A stretch of DNA of 34,436 nt from Christensenellaceae bacterium Phil1 (GTDB taxonomy: Bacteria > Bacillota > Clostridia > Christensenellales > CAG-138). Where the stretch lies: contig MSGS01000024.1 in assembly GCA_001940855.1 (NCBI GenBank), positions 1 through 34,436 on the forward strand. Reading direction: 5' to 3'. The translations under genes and the position numbers were made by a program. This document shows, one piece after another, positions 8,420 through 17,348 of this stretch; within the stretch, counting starts at the first letter, position 1, and each line of letters begins with the position of its first letter. The notes under the pieces are model-generated. The model was given only the letters and a program-made list of their open reading frames with translations, was not told where the DNA came from and made no database searches.

Positions 8420-9898
8420 TTACTCTATTCCCTCATCAGCGGTTTCTATCGCATCCTCCACGTTTTCGTCCTTTGCCGTGTCCGCCGCGGCAAACTGCGC
8501 CTTTTCAGGATGGCACAGGGCGCTGCGCTTATAGCACACATACATGGCTATGCTGCAAACCACCCAGCCCATCGGGTATGCGAGCGACACCAGCACGAAT
8601 CCGCCGCCGAGCTTTGTGCCGACGTAAAGAAATATCTGGCGGAATACCACGAACGAGGACAGCATCACTATCATGGGCACCTTGGCCTTGCCTATGCCGC
8701 GCATAGCGCCCGCAAACGTTTGATTGAAGCAGGTGCAGAAGTAGAACGGCGCTATCATGCCAATGAAGCGGGAGCCGTATTGTATAACAAGCGAATCATT
8801 GGTGAAAAGCGTAAGGAGCTGATCCCTGAATATAAGCAGCAGCGCGCAAAGGAATATGGTCATGGATATGCTCATTATAAGCGCCTGCTTAACGCCCTGC
8901 CGAGCGCGCTCAAGCTTCCTTGCGCCGTAGTTCTGACCGACGAACGTTGTGGACGCCATGGCTATGCTCTGCGCCGGAACCAGCGCGTATACGTCCAGCT
9001 TGTTGTAGCTTGACCAGCCCGCCATGCAGTCCGAACCGAACGCATTCACATAGCTTTGCACGAACACATTTGAAAACGAGGTCAACCCCTGCTGCACGCC
9101 AGAGGGCAGGCCTATGGACAGCACCTGCTTTAGTATGTTGCCCTTTATGCAAAGGTGGCCCCAATGTATGGCATACGGCCCGGCGGAGCGCGTAAGCACG
9201 AACAGCACAAGCGCCGCGGACAGGAACTGGCTGACTATTGTTGCATACGCCGCGCCGGCAATGTCCATTTTGAACACTATTACGAACACAAGGTCCAGTA
9301 TAACGTTCAGCACGGCCGAGAATATAAGGAAATACAGCGGCCGCCTTGAATCGCCCACGGCACGCAGTATTGCCGAGCCCATGTTGTATATAAACAATCC
9401 CGATATGCCCGCAAAATATATTGTCAAATAATCGTGCGCCGCGCCGAAAACGTCGTCCGGCGTGCTCATCATCGTGAGCATCGGGTCAACTATCGCCATG
9501 CCAACGCCCGTGGCGATAACGCTCATTATTATCGTAACAAGTATTGTTGTGTGCACCGCGTCGTGCAGCCGAACGTAGTCCTTCGCGCCGTAGGATTGGG
9601 ATATAACAACGCTTGCGCCCATGGACAGGCCGGAGCACAGCCCGACAAGCATGTTTATTATGCTGCTTGTGCTGCCGACAGCCGCCAGCGCCTCTTTACC
9701 CACAAACTTGCCCACAACGATTGTGTCCACGGTATTATAAAGCTGCTGAAACAGCAATCCCGCCGCCAGCGGCAGCGCAAATGTTATCAGCAGCCTCCAT
9801 ATCGATCCGCTCGTCATGTCCGAATCGGCGCGCTTAATATGTCGCTTAATTCCTCGGTGACCCTTCTCATTTCCCTTGCTTACCTGTTCCAATTCCAT
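8420..9898 (-). CDS. MATE-family efflux transporter
   Basis: 492 residues with about 12 membrane segments, the normal size for MATE exporters. These use a sodium or proton gradient to expel drugs and other cationic compounds. The signature region IWRLLITFALPLAAGLLFQQLYNTVDTIVVG (residues 33 onward) and the second-half repeat near residue 250-290 are typical of the NorM/DinF-like Clostridial branch. The charged first 28 residues and the acidic C-terminal tail lie outside the membrane core. The ATG at 9898 has only a purine-rich ribosome site (AGAGAGAG); an inner ATG at residue 28 is possible but would leave the core intact either way. The substrate cannot be told from sequence. Confidence 0.93.
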   Translation of the reverse strand: MELEQVSKGNEKGHRGIKRHIKRADSDMTSGSIWRLLITFALPLAAGLLFQQLYNTVDTIVVGKFVGKEALAAVGSTSSIINMLVGLCSGLSMGASVVISQSYGAKDYVRLHDAVHTTILVTIIMSVIATGVGMAIVDPMLTMMSTPDDVFGAAHDYLTIYFAGISGLFIYNMGSAILRAVGDSRRPLYFLIFSAVLNVILDLVFVIVFKMDIAGAAYATIVSQFLSAALVLFVLTRSAGPYAIHWGHLCIKGNILKQVLSIGLPSGVQQGLTSFSNVFVQSYVNAFGSDCMAGWSSYNKLDVYALVPAQSIAMASTTFVGQNYGARKLERARQGVKQALIMSISMTIFLCALLLIFRDQLLTLFTNDSLVIQYGSRFIGMIAPFYFCTCFNQTFAGAMRGIGKAKVPMIVMLSSFVVFRQIFLYVGTKLGGGFVLVSLAYPMGWVVCSIAMYVCYKRSALCHPEKAQFAAADTAKDENVEDAIETADEGIE

Positions 9899-9943
9899 GC
9901 TCTCTCTTTCTCTTACAACATCTTATATATCCTTTTATATATA

Positions 9944-9971
9944 ATGATATCACATCGCATGGATTTGTCAA
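9944..9971 (-). promoter_or_regulatory. Likely sigma-A promoter of the MATE gene
   Basis: On the minus strand a perfect TTGACA (9966-9971) and TATCAT (9944-9949) are 16 bases apart. It lies in the short gap between the LysE-type gene and the MATE gene, about 45 bases from the MATE start. Confidence 0.55.
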
Positions 9972-9989
9972 AGGCGCAAGCCCCGCTTT

Positions 9990-10607
9990 TTATGCCCAGC
10001 CCATCAATTGGATGAAACTATAAACAAGCCTGAGTCCGTAGAACACCATTACCGCGCCGCAGACTATGTTTATTATTCTCAGCAGCTTATCCGTTATTTT
10101 CCCGCTGAACAGGGATATTGCCGTGGTAACGCCGAAAAACCATATTACCGACGCACTCGTGAACCCTATAACAAACGGCAATTTTTCGCCCGCGGTAAGC
10201 GTTGCGCTCGCCGCACCCAGCAGCATTGTGCCGTCAATGAGCGCCTGCGGGTTTATCCATGTTACCGTGAACGCTATCGCCGCCGTTTTCAGCAGCGGTA
10301 TGCCCGTATCCGCATCGCCCGCAAGGCCGGATTTTGAGCGTATAAGCCCAATGCCCATCCATATTATTATAAGGCTGCCTATCGCCAGCACGCCCTTCCT
10401 AAGCCACGGCAGCGCCTCCATCAGCGCACCCACGCCGAAGAAGCACGCAAGGCTGAGCGATATATCAAAAAAAGCAACTATTGCCGCCGTTGCAAACGCC
10501 TTCTTGCGCAGCTGCGTAACGGCCGTGTTTATAACAAAAAGATTTTGCGTGCCTATCGGCGCAACGTAAGCAAGCCCCATCATGAGCCCGCGCAGGTAGA
10601 TAGCCAT
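9990..10607 (-). CDS. LysE/ArgO-type amino acid exporter
   Basis: 205 residues with about six membrane helices. The N-terminal pattern GLAYVAPIGTQNLFVINTAV matches the LysE/ArgO superfamily, which exports basic or other amino acids when their internal level rises. The helix with TVTWINPQALIDG carries the family's second conserved segment. Start choice: GTG at 10613 touches the ribosome site, while the ATG at 10607 lies 5 bases after AAGGAG, so the ATG was chosen. An exporter of this kind suits a cell that takes up peptides and could accumulate excess amino acids, but its substrate is not proven. Confidence 0.88.
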   Translation of the reverse strand: MAIYLRGLMMGLAYVAPIGTQNLFVINTAVTQLRKKAFATAAIVAFFDISLSLACFFGVGALMEALPWLRKGVLAIGSLIIIWMGIGLIRSKSGLAGDADTGIPLLKTAAIAFTVTWINPQALIDGTMLLGAASATLTAGEKLPFVIGFTSASVIWFFGVTTAISLFSGKITDKLLRIINIVCGAVMVFYGLRLVYSFIQLMGWA

Positions 10608-10741
10608 GTTCACTCCTTATTATTTAACAGGCAACTTTTATTATCCGCCGTTTATTCTTAACTGAATATATTATATGCTTAATGCATCTGGCGCGCAATG
10701 GCGCGCTATTTTATTGCAAAGCAAGTAAGGGCGAATTGCCC

Positions 10742-10771
10742 TTGCAATCCTGTGCATATATGCGGTAATAT
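10742..10771 (+). promoter_or_regulatory. Possible promoter of the rpoN operon, with a palindrome in the spacer
   Basis: TTGCAA (10742-10747) and TAATAT (10766-10771) are 18 bases apart. The spacer carries the perfect 10-base palindrome GCATATATGC (10754-10763). Just upstream, an 8-bp hairpin (10723-10745) has no T-run and may be an operator. Support is only moderate. Confidence 0.4.
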
Positions 10772-10815
10772 AAAAGCATGGAATAACGAACCGCTATTTT
10801 TCACGAGGTTATGTC

Positions 10816-12129
10816 ATGGGATTGCGTCAAAGTCAGGAACAGCGACAGATAATCGGCCAGCGCATGTATCAATATATGGATATTTTAGCCATGAATATGG
10901 ATGAAATAAACCGATATGTAGACGACGCCATGCGCGATAATCCGCTGATAGAGCTGCTCACACCGCCCGAGCATTTTGCGCATTACAGCGATTGGGATGC
11001 GGAAAGGCAGGACGCCTTCGATAGATATTCACAGCAAAGCGCCGGAAAAACGCTGGAAGCGTTTTTGCTGGAGCAGATCGCTTCCCTTAAACTGGATGAA
11101 TCCGCCCGTTCCGCCGTGGTTTATATAATATGCAGCATGGATGAAAACGGCTATGTTCCGGAAAATATCGATTGTCTTAACGAAAAATACAGCCCCGCCT
11201 GCATACATAATGCGCTTGAAATGATACAATCGCTTGAGCCGGTGGGCGTGGGCGCACGCAGCCTTGGCGAATGTTTGCAATTACAATTGGCACGGAATAA
11301 AGAAAGCGATCCCCTTCTTTACACATTGGCGCATGATTATATGCCCCGCTTATGCCGCGGGCAGTTTAAGCACATTGCGAAGGAATTGAACCTGCCCGTT
11401 AAGCGCATAGAAGCGGCGTTTAAGAAAATGACCAAACTTCAGCCCAAGCCCGGCAACGGCTTCGGCCACAGTAATTATACAAATTATGCCGTTGCGGACA
11501 TAGAGCTGCATTACGATAACGCCGCGCAAAAATACGCCGCAGTTTATCCGAACGACCGCTACGCAAATATAGGCTTAAACGATTATTATTCCCTGCTGAT
11601 TTCGGATTCGAATACCGATGCCGAAACAAAGGCATACATAAAAGAAAAGACCGACTCCGCAAAATGGATAATAGGCTGCATACAAAAGCGGCGCGACACC
11701 TTGATGAACATAGCGCAGCTTATAGCGGAAAGCCGGCCGCAGGCGCTACGCAGCGGTTCCGCGCCCATCCAGCCGCTTAGCATAGATTATGCCGCAGCGC
11801 AGCTGAACGTTAGCCCGTCCACGGTTTACCGCGCGATACGCGGCAAATATATTTCCACGCCGCGCGGGGTACTGAGCATGGCAGCCTTCTTTGATAAAGC
11901 AAAGCTTGGTGCGGCGCCGGAAGCCGAGTTGTGCCGCAACGATATATCCCTTAAAATAAAAAGCCTTATCGCCAACGAAACCCACCCGATGAGCGACAGC
12001 GAAATATCCAAATCGCTTGAAGCGGACGGCATAAGGATATCCCGGCGGACGGTAGCCAAATACCGCGAGGAAATGCATATACCCTCTTCGTCATGCAGAG
12101 TAAGGATAAAAAGCGAGGACAGCATATGA
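10816..12129 (+). CDS. rpoN: RNA polymerase sigma-54 factor (RpoN/SigL)
   Basis: 437 residues, the size of Bacillus SigL. It directs RNA polymerase to -24/-12 promoters that need an ATP-driven activator. The N-terminal activator-interacting region is present (LRQSQEQRQIIGQRMYQYMDIL...MRDNPLIE). The core-binding domain follows, with MDENGYV and LEPVGVGARSLGECLQLQL. The DNA-binding part has the helix-turn-helix near VSPSTVYRAIRGKYISTPRGVLSM and the RpoN box RRTVAKYREE at 410-419. Having the RpoN gene overlap by ATGA with its activator gene suggests both are made in fixed proportion for a local circuit, while RpoN may also serve other promoters in the genome. Confidence 0.96.
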   Translation: MGLRQSQEQRQIIGQRMYQYMDILAMNMDEINRYVDDAMRDNPLIELLTPPEHFAHYSDWDAERQDAFDRYSQQSAGKTLEAFLLEQIASLKLDESARSAVVYIICSMDENGYVPENIDCLNEKYSPACIHNALEMIQSLEPVGVGARSLGECLQLQLARNKESDPLLYTLAHDYMPRLCRGQFKHIAKELNLPVKRIEAAFKKMTKLQPKPGNGFGHSNYTNYAVADIELHYDNAAQKYAAVYPNDRYANIGLNDYYSLLISDSNTDAETKAYIKEKTDSAKWIIGCIQKRRDTLMNIAQLIAESRPQALRSGSAPIQPLSIDYAAAQLNVSPSTVYRAIRGKYISTPRGVLSMAAFFDKAKLGAAPEAELCRNDISLKIKSLIANETHPMSDSEISKSLEADGIRISRRTVAKYREEMHIPSSSCRVRIKSEDSI

Positions 12130-14087
12130 AAAGAAAGCGCGTAGTAATAGTCACCGGCAATCAGCGCGTGGCGCAGGCAATATTCAACGATGTAAAGGCC
12201 GTGTTCAACAATGACGTTGATATAGATATAGTATATCCTTCCCAGATAGCATCGCTGGACGCCGTGGAGGCGGACGCCTTTCTTGTTACCCGCTGGTACA
12301 ACATAGGCGGCCTTACGGACAAGGTATCCAGCAAATCCAAGGTGGTGCGCACAACCCGCACCATATCCGAAAGCGGCTATAAGAAAATAACAAAGATCCC
12401 TCCGGGAACCAACGTGCTTGTGGTCAACGATTCCGAACAATCCACGTCCGGCGTGATAGAGCTGCTGATGGATCTGCATATAGACGGGCTTACATATGTT
12501 CCGCATACCGCCGGGCATTATGACCCAAGCCTGAAAATAGCCATAACCCCTGGCGAAAGCCGGTACGTTCCAAGCTATATCGAAAACATAATAGACATAG
12601 GCAACCGCCATATAGACATTTCCACCGTGCTTGCGCTTTGCAATGTTATGGAGGTGAACATATCCGAAATTGCCGGCCCGCTTATGAATTATTTCAATAT
12701 GCTGCTCTGCCGCGATGTAATATCCCGCCAATACAGGGATACGCTTTCAAAAAGCATGTATATGAACAGCATCCTTAAACACATGGAGCAGGGCGTTCTG
12801 CTTACCGCGCCTGATGGCCGCATAATACTGAGCAACGGCAAAATGAACGAGCTGCTGCGCATGCAGATAACCGAAAACCGCGACTATGTATCCGCCGTGT
12901 TTCCGGAAGGAACGGCGGCGCGCATAGCCAATATGGATAACGATACGCTTGCGCTTAACGTTAACGGGCGTGAAATGCTCATTAACCACGAAACGCTTAA
13001 CTTTGGCGATACGATAAACCACAACCTTTATTTTTTCAACGACGTAACGTATATCCGCCGGCTGGAGCGCAAATCCCGCGAGGAATCGCTCCAGAAAGGC
13101 TTTGTTGCCAAGCACAGCTTTGATGATATCGTGCACGTTTCCGCCGTGATGGATGAATGCATACGCCGCGCGCGGCTGTTCTCCCGTTCCGATAAAACCG
13201 TGCTTATACAGGGCGAAAGCGGCACGGGCAAGGAACTTGTTGCGCAATCCATACACAACGCCTCCTCCCGCAGGAACAAGCCTTTCGTCGCTGTCAACTG
13301 CGCCGCGCTGCCGGAAAGCCTGCTTGAAAGCGAATTGTTCGGCTATGAACGGGGCGCGTTCACCGGCGCAAGGCAAAGCGGCAAGAAAGGATTGTTTGAA
13401 CAGGCAAACGGCGGCACAATTTTTCTGGATGAAATTGGCGATATGCCACTGGCGCTCCAATCCCGCCTGCTGCGCGTTTTGCAGGAAAAGCAGGTGATGC
13501 GCGTTGGCGCGGACAGCATTATTGATATAGACGTGCGCGTTATTGCCGCCACGAACCAGAACCTTATGGCAAAGATGGAGGAGGGCATATTCCGCAGCGA
13601 TCTTTATTACCGGCTGAACGTGCTGCCGTGCCACATAGCTTCCCTAAGGGACCGCAGGGAAGATATAGTGCCCCTGTTCCTTAACTTTATAGGGCAAAAG
13701 TCCATACCAAACGACCTTGCGGCAAGGCTTAAAAGCTACGACTGGCCAGGCAACGTGAGAGAGCTTGAAAATACAGCAGAGTATTACACAATGATGCGGG
13801 ACTTTGACATGCCTCTGCCGGAGCATATTCAGCCGCAGCACACCGCCGCCGGAGCGCTGGACAGTGACGATATAGCAATACTATCCGTGCTGAGCAACGG
13901 TTACATAGGCCGCAGCGCGCTGAAGAAAAAGCTGGAAGCCATGGGCATAAGCTTAAGCGAATACTCAATACGCAAAAAGCTGGACGTTCTGCAAAGCCGC
14001 AATTATATAAGCAGGCAGCTTGGCCGCAGCGGAACCCGCATAACCGACGATGGAAGGGACGCTCTGCGGCGCCGCATGGGCAAATAA
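12126..14087 (+). CDS. Sigma-54-dependent activator (PAS-AAA+-winged helix)
   Basis: 653 residues. The central AAA+ domain is complete: Walker A GESGTGKE (363-370), GAFTGA loop that contacts sigma-54 (410-415), Walker B FLDEIGD (Asp435, Glu436) and the RSDLYYRLN arginine-finger region. Residues about 1-190 form a two-lobed alpha/beta domain that I do not recognise firmly; it is somewhat like the PrpR_N ligand-sensing fold. A PAS-like domain lies at about 215-325. The C-terminus is not the usual Fis helix-turn-helix; IGRSALKKKLEAMGIS...YSIRKKLDVLQ...GTRITDDG looks like a winged helix. The ATG at 12126 overlaps the rpoN stop (ATGA) and has GAGGA 6 bases upstream, so the longer frame was not used. 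Its most likely target is the promoter at 14271. Confidence 0.92.
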   Translation: MKRKRVVIVTGNQRVAQAIFNDVKAVFNNDVDIDIVYPSQIASLDAVEADAFLVTRWYNIGGLTDKVSSKSKVVRTTRTISESGYKKITKIPPGTNVLVVNDSEQSTSGVIELLMDLHIDGLTYVPHTAGHYDPSLKIAITPGESRYVPSYIENIIDIGNRHIDISTVLALCNVMEVNISEIAGPLMNYFNMLLCRDVISRQYRDTLSKSMYMNSILKHMEQGVLLTAPDGRIILSNGKMNELLRMQITENRDYVSAVFPEGTAARIANMDNDTLALNVNGREMLINHETLNFGDTINHNLYFFNDVTYIRRLERKSREESLQKGFVAKHSFDDIVHVSAVMDECIRRARLFSRSDKTVLIQGESGTGKELVAQSIHNASSRRNKPFVAVNCAALPESLLESELFGYERGAFTGARQSGKKGLFEQANGGTIFLDEIGDMPLALQSRLLRVLQEKQVMRVGADSIIDIDVRVIAATNQNLMAKMEEGIFRSDLYYRLNVLPCHIASLRDRREDIVPLFLNFIGQKSIPNDLAARLKSYDWPGNVRELENTAEYYTMMRDFDMPLPEHIQPQHTAAGALDSDDIAILSVLSNGYIGRSALKKKLEAMGISLSEYSIRKKLDVLQSRNYISRQLGRSGTRITDDGRDALRRRMGK

Positions 14088-14112
14088 GCGGCGTTCGACC
14101 ACTTTCCTTTAA

Positions 14113-14143
14113 TTGGACGAATTATTGGGACGATTCCGTCCGG
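14113..14143. promoter_or_regulatory. Candidate activator-binding sites (three GGACG half-sites)
   Basis: GGACG occurs at 14115-14119 and 14128-14132 and inverted as CGTCC at 14137-14141. The last two form a dyad around ATTC. The cluster lies about 130-160 bases before the -24/-12 promoter, the usual place for an upstream activating sequence. Its use by the adjacent activator is inference. Confidence 0.45.
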
Positions 14144-14184
14144 TTTATTCTGCTTTTTATTTCTCACTCCGGCATTGTGCCGAT

Positions 14185-14215
14185 CGGGGGCGACCTCCCC
14201 GCTTTTCGTTTTTCT
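14185..14215 (+). terminator. Terminator after the rpoN-activator operon
   Basis: A 5-6 bp GC stem (CGGGG at 14185-14189 with CCCCG at 14197-14201) is followed by CTTTTCGTTTTTC. The T-run is interrupted, so strength is uncertain. It separates the regulator operon from the opp promoter. Confidence 0.5.
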
Positions 14216-14270
14216 CCAAATTCCGCTGATTTTACAAATTTTTATTCTATTTTGCCCATTGCCCTTCCGG

Positions 14271-14287
14271 TTGGCATGATTTTTGCA
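14271..14287 (+). promoter_or_regulatory. Sigma-54 (-24/-12) promoter of the opp operon
   Basis: TTGGCATGATTTTTGCA agrees closely with the consensus TGGCACG-N4-TTGCA. The invariant GG (14273-14274) and GC (14285-14286) are exactly 10 bases apart. Transcription should begin near 14298, leaving a leader of about 60 bases to the oppA start. It directly follows the rpoN and activator genes. Confidence 0.88.
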
Positions 14288-14358
14288 TCTATTAATTGTT
14301 ATAAGGGCTATATGGAAAAATATATGGCTAAACGCTCAATAAAAGAAGGAGGATCACA

Positions 14359-16302
14359 ATGTACAAGAAATTTGCCGCCCTATTGCTTGCAGTCATTATG
14401 GTTTTTGCCATGTTTGGCTGCCAAGGCGCCACCGAACCCAACCCAAACAGCACCGTCGCCCCCACGCAGGGGAATAACGACCCCGCGCAAACCAATACCG
14501 AAACCAACACCCCCGCGCAGAACACCGAAAAGGTATACACTACCTATACTCAGGTGTATTCCGCAGAGGTAAGCACGCTGAACTATCTGCAAAGCACCGC
14601 GACCGATGTTACCGTGCTCGGCTCGCTGTGCGTAGACGGCCTTGTGGAATTCGACCGCTACGGCGTTATGCAGCCCTGCCTTGCCGAAAGCTGGGATGTT
14701 TCCGACGACGGCACCGTATATACCTTCCACCTTCGCAAGGGCGTAATGTGGTACACCTATGAAGGCGAAGAATACGCCGAGGTCAAGGCGGGCGACTTTG
14801 TTGCAGCAGCCGAATATGTGCTCAATGCCGCCAACGCCTCCAAGGTGTCCAACACTCTGTATCACAACATTGCCGGCGCAAAGGACTACTACGACGGCAC
14901 TACCGCCGATTTCAGCACCGTCGGCATAAAGGCGCTTGACGATTACACCGTTGAGTATACCCTTGTTGCGCCGCTGCCCTATTTCATCAAGATGGTATCC
15001 CTTAACCCCTGGTTTCCCGCGCAGGCCGACTTCCTGGCCGAGCAGGGCGATCAGTTCGGCACAAGCAACGATACCCTGCTGTACTGCGGCGCGTATCTTT
15101 TCGATACCTTCGAGCCCGAATATCAGCGCGTGCTTGTCATGAACGAGAATTACTGGCACAGCGATATAATCTCCATAAAGAAGCTCGTATGGAAATACAA
15201 CAAGGAAGCCTCCGCCAACGGCCCCGAGCTGTATCTGCGCGGCGAAACCGATAAGGTCACCCTCGGCACCGATATAATCGAAGAGTGGAAGGCCAATCCG
15301 AATCTTTGGGATCAGGTACATCCCGCCCAGCTTACTAACATGTCCTACTGGATGGGTTTCAACTTCAATCCCCAGTTTGAGGAGCAGTATAACCCCTCCG
15401 CGTGGAAGATAGCCGCCAACAATCTGAACTTCCGCAAGGCAATGTTCTATGGTTACGATCGCTATGCCGCAACCATGACGCTTGACGCCTATACCTATAA
15501 GGAGAAGTGCATAAACACCTATTCAAGGCCAGGCCTTGTGCAGGTGAACGACGTTGACTATCTGATGATGAGCGGCCTTGACGAATACTCCACCCAAGAG
15601 AACCTGTTCAACGCCGACAAGGCCGTTGAATACAAGGCCAAGGCCATGGAAGAGCTTGCCGGTCAGGTAACGTTCCCCATACTTGTGTACATGCCCTATA
15701 ACGCCAGCAACAACGCCACCACAAAGCGCGTGCAGGTAATAGAGCAGCAGATGGAAGGCGTGCTCGGCGCCGACTTTATAGACATAGTGCTCGTTGGCTA
15801 TTCCGGCTCCAGCTTCAATGCCGATATCCGCAACGCCGGCAACTGGGCATTCATGGAAGTTGGCTGGGGCCCGGACTATGCAGACCCCATGAGCGGCTTT
15901 GACCCCCTGCTTAAGTCCAGCATAGGCTCCCGCTACGGCAGCATATTCATGGCCGAGGACGGCTATGATGCAGAGCTTGGCTACGGCACGTTTGAAAAGA
16001 TGGCCCTTGAAGCCAACTCCATAACCTCCGACCTCAAGGCTCGTTACGAAGGCTTTGCCGCGGCGGAAAAATACCTGCTCGATCAAGCGATGGTTATCCC
16101 ATGCTTCCTTTCCGCCGGCGGATATCAGGCCTGCAAGCTCCATCCCTTCTCCGGCATGTGCGGCCAGATGGGCGATTACGGTCTGAGAAAGCTCAAGGGC
16201 GCGGTTGTGCTTGAAAAGTCCATGAACTGCGATGAATACGCCGCCGCCAAGGAAAAGTATATTGCGGAGCGTACCGAAGCGCGCCTTGCCGCCGAAAAAT
16301 AA
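14359..16302 (+). CDS. oppA: Peptide-binding lipoprotein of an ABC transporter (OppA type)
   Basis: 647 residues, family 5 extracellular solute-binding protein. It catches peptides outside the membrane and hands them to OppBC. Signal peptide with lipobox FAMFGC (lipidated Cys21), then a Thr/Pro/Asn linker (22-55), then the binding fold. The family patterns PCLAESWDVSDDGTVYTFHLRKGVMW and the later NLNFRKAMFYGYDR region are clear. It is longer than the usual 540-600 residues, with extra sequence around 390-450 and the C-terminal end. AAGGAGG stands before the ATG. It is the first gene after the sigma-54 promoter, and a strong hairpin follows it, which would favour excess binding protein over permease. 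Confidence 0.93.
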   Translation: MYKKFAALLLAVIMVFAMFGCQGATEPNPNSTVAPTQGNNDPAQTNTETNTPAQNTEKVYTTYTQVYSAEVSTLNYLQSTATDVTVLGSLCVDGLVEFDRYGVMQPCLAESWDVSDDGTVYTFHLRKGVMWYTYEGEEYAEVKAGDFVAAAEYVLNAANASKVSNTLYHNIAGAKDYYDGTTADFSTVGIKALDDYTVEYTLVAPLPYFIKMVSLNPWFPAQADFLAEQGDQFGTSNDTLLYCGAYLFDTFEPEYQRVLVMNENYWHSDIISIKKLVWKYNKEASANGPELYLRGETDKVTLGTDIIEEWKANPNLWDQVHPAQLTNMSYWMGFNFNPQFEEQYNPSAWKIAANNLNFRKAMFYGYDRYAATMTLDAYTYKEKCINTYSRPGLVQVNDVDYLMMSGLDEYSTQENLFNADKAVEYKAKAMEELAGQVTFPILVYMPYNASNNATTKRVQVIEQQMEGVLGADFIDIVLVGYSGSSFNADIRNAGNWAFMEVGWGPDYADPMSGFDPLLKSSIGSRYGSIFMAEDGYDAELGYGTFEKMALEANSITSDLKARYEGFAAAEKYLLDQAMVIPCFLSAGGYQACKLHPFSGMCGQMGDYGLRKLKGAVVLEKSMNCDEYAAAKEKYIAERTEARLAAEK

Positions 16303-16335
16303 TAAAACAGAAACCTGATTGTTCTCCCCCAAATA

Positions 16336-16369
16336 AAGGGAAGGTGCGGACGATTTCGCGCCTTCCCTT
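16336..16369 (+). promoter_or_regulatory. Intercistronic hairpin between oppA and oppB
   Basis: A 13-bp stem with one G-T pair (16336-16348 with 16357-16369) encloses the 8-base loop GACGATTT. No T-run follows, so it is not a typical terminator. It probably protects the oppA mRNA 3' end after processing, as repeats after binding-protein genes do in other bacteria. Confidence 0.6.
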
Positions 16370-16400
16370 GCAAAATCAAAGAAGGATAAGGGTATAACCA

Positions 16401-17348
16401 ATGCTGAAATACATACTAAAACGCTTGCTGCAGTCCGTATTTACCCTTTTTATAATAGCAACTGTAGTGTTCCTGCTCATGCGCCTTATGCCGGAATCCG
16501 GCTATTTCGGCGAAGAGTTCGATAAAATGGATCCCGAGCAGATAGAGGCCTCCCTCAAGGCAATGGGCCTGCGCGATCCCATACCCGTTCAGCTCATGCG
16601 CTTCTATACGTCCATACTGAAGGGCGATTTCGGCAAATCCATAGTTTTCCGCCCCAATGTGGACGTGATGAAAATAATAAAGCAGAAGGTTCCGTATTCG
16701 CTCCCATTCGGCCTTGCTTCGGTTGCAATAGGCCTGGTAGTCGGCATATCAATAGGCGTGCTTATGGCCCGGTTCAAGCACCGGGCGCCGGACATGCTGG
16801 GAAACGCATATGTTGTTATAATAAACGCCGTGCCCGCCGCGGTGTACTATCTGTTTATTCAGATATATATTTCCGATCTTCTGAAGCTGCCCATTCTTTA
16901 CGATGCCGATAAGCCCGTAAGCTGGATACTGCCGGCCGTAAGCATGTCGCTCAGCGGAATTGCGTATTACGCCATGTGGATGCGGCGCTATATGCTCGAC
17001 CAGATGACAAAGGATTACATCAGCTTTGCCCGCGCAAAGGGCCTTTCCAATAAAAAGCTGATGGTGCGCCACGTTGTGCGAAACGCCTTCGTGCCAATAG
17101 CGCAGTATCTGCCCGCAAGCGTGCTTATGACAATATCCGGTTCAATATATGTTGAATCGCTGTTTTCCATCCCAGGCATGGGCGGTTTGCTTATAGCTGC
17201 CGTACAGCGCCAGGATAACCCGCTTGTTCAGGCGCTGGTGCTTATCTATTCAAGCATAGGCATACTGGGCCTGCTGCTTGGCGATCTTCTCATGGCGCTG
17301 TGCGATCCGCGCATAAAGCTTGGCGGGAAAGGAGGAGCAAACCGATGA
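16401..17348 (+). CDS. oppB: Peptide ABC transporter permease OppB
   Basis: 315 residues with six membrane segments. The N-terminus KYILKRLLQSVFTLFIIATVVFLLMRLMP is typical of OppB/DppB. The EAA loop that contacts the ATPases is DYISFARAKGLSNKKLMVRHVVRNAFVP. Together with OppC it forms the membrane channel for oligopeptides. Its stop overlaps the start of oppC by ATGA, showing translational coupling. Confidence 0.95.
   Translation: MLKYILKRLLQSVFTLFIIATVVFLLMRLMPESGYFGEEFDKMDPEQIEASLKAMGLRDPIPVQLMRFYTSILKGDFGKSIVFRPNVDVMKIIKQKVPYSLPFGLASVAIGLVVGISIGVLMARFKHRAPDMLGNAYVVIINAVPAAVYYLFIQIYISDLLKLPILYDADKPVSWILPAVSMSLSGIAYYAMWMRRYMLDQMTKDYISFARAKGLSNKKLMVRHVVRNAFVPIAQYLPASVLMTISGSIYVESLFSIPGMGGLLIAAVQRQDNPLVQALVLIYSSIGILGLLLGDLLMALCDPRIKLGGKGGANR

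Noticed and set aside
12093..12125. Upstream ATG for the sigma-54 activator
   Set aside because: It lies inside rpoN without a ribosome site, while the ATG at 12126 has one and gives the ATGA coupling.
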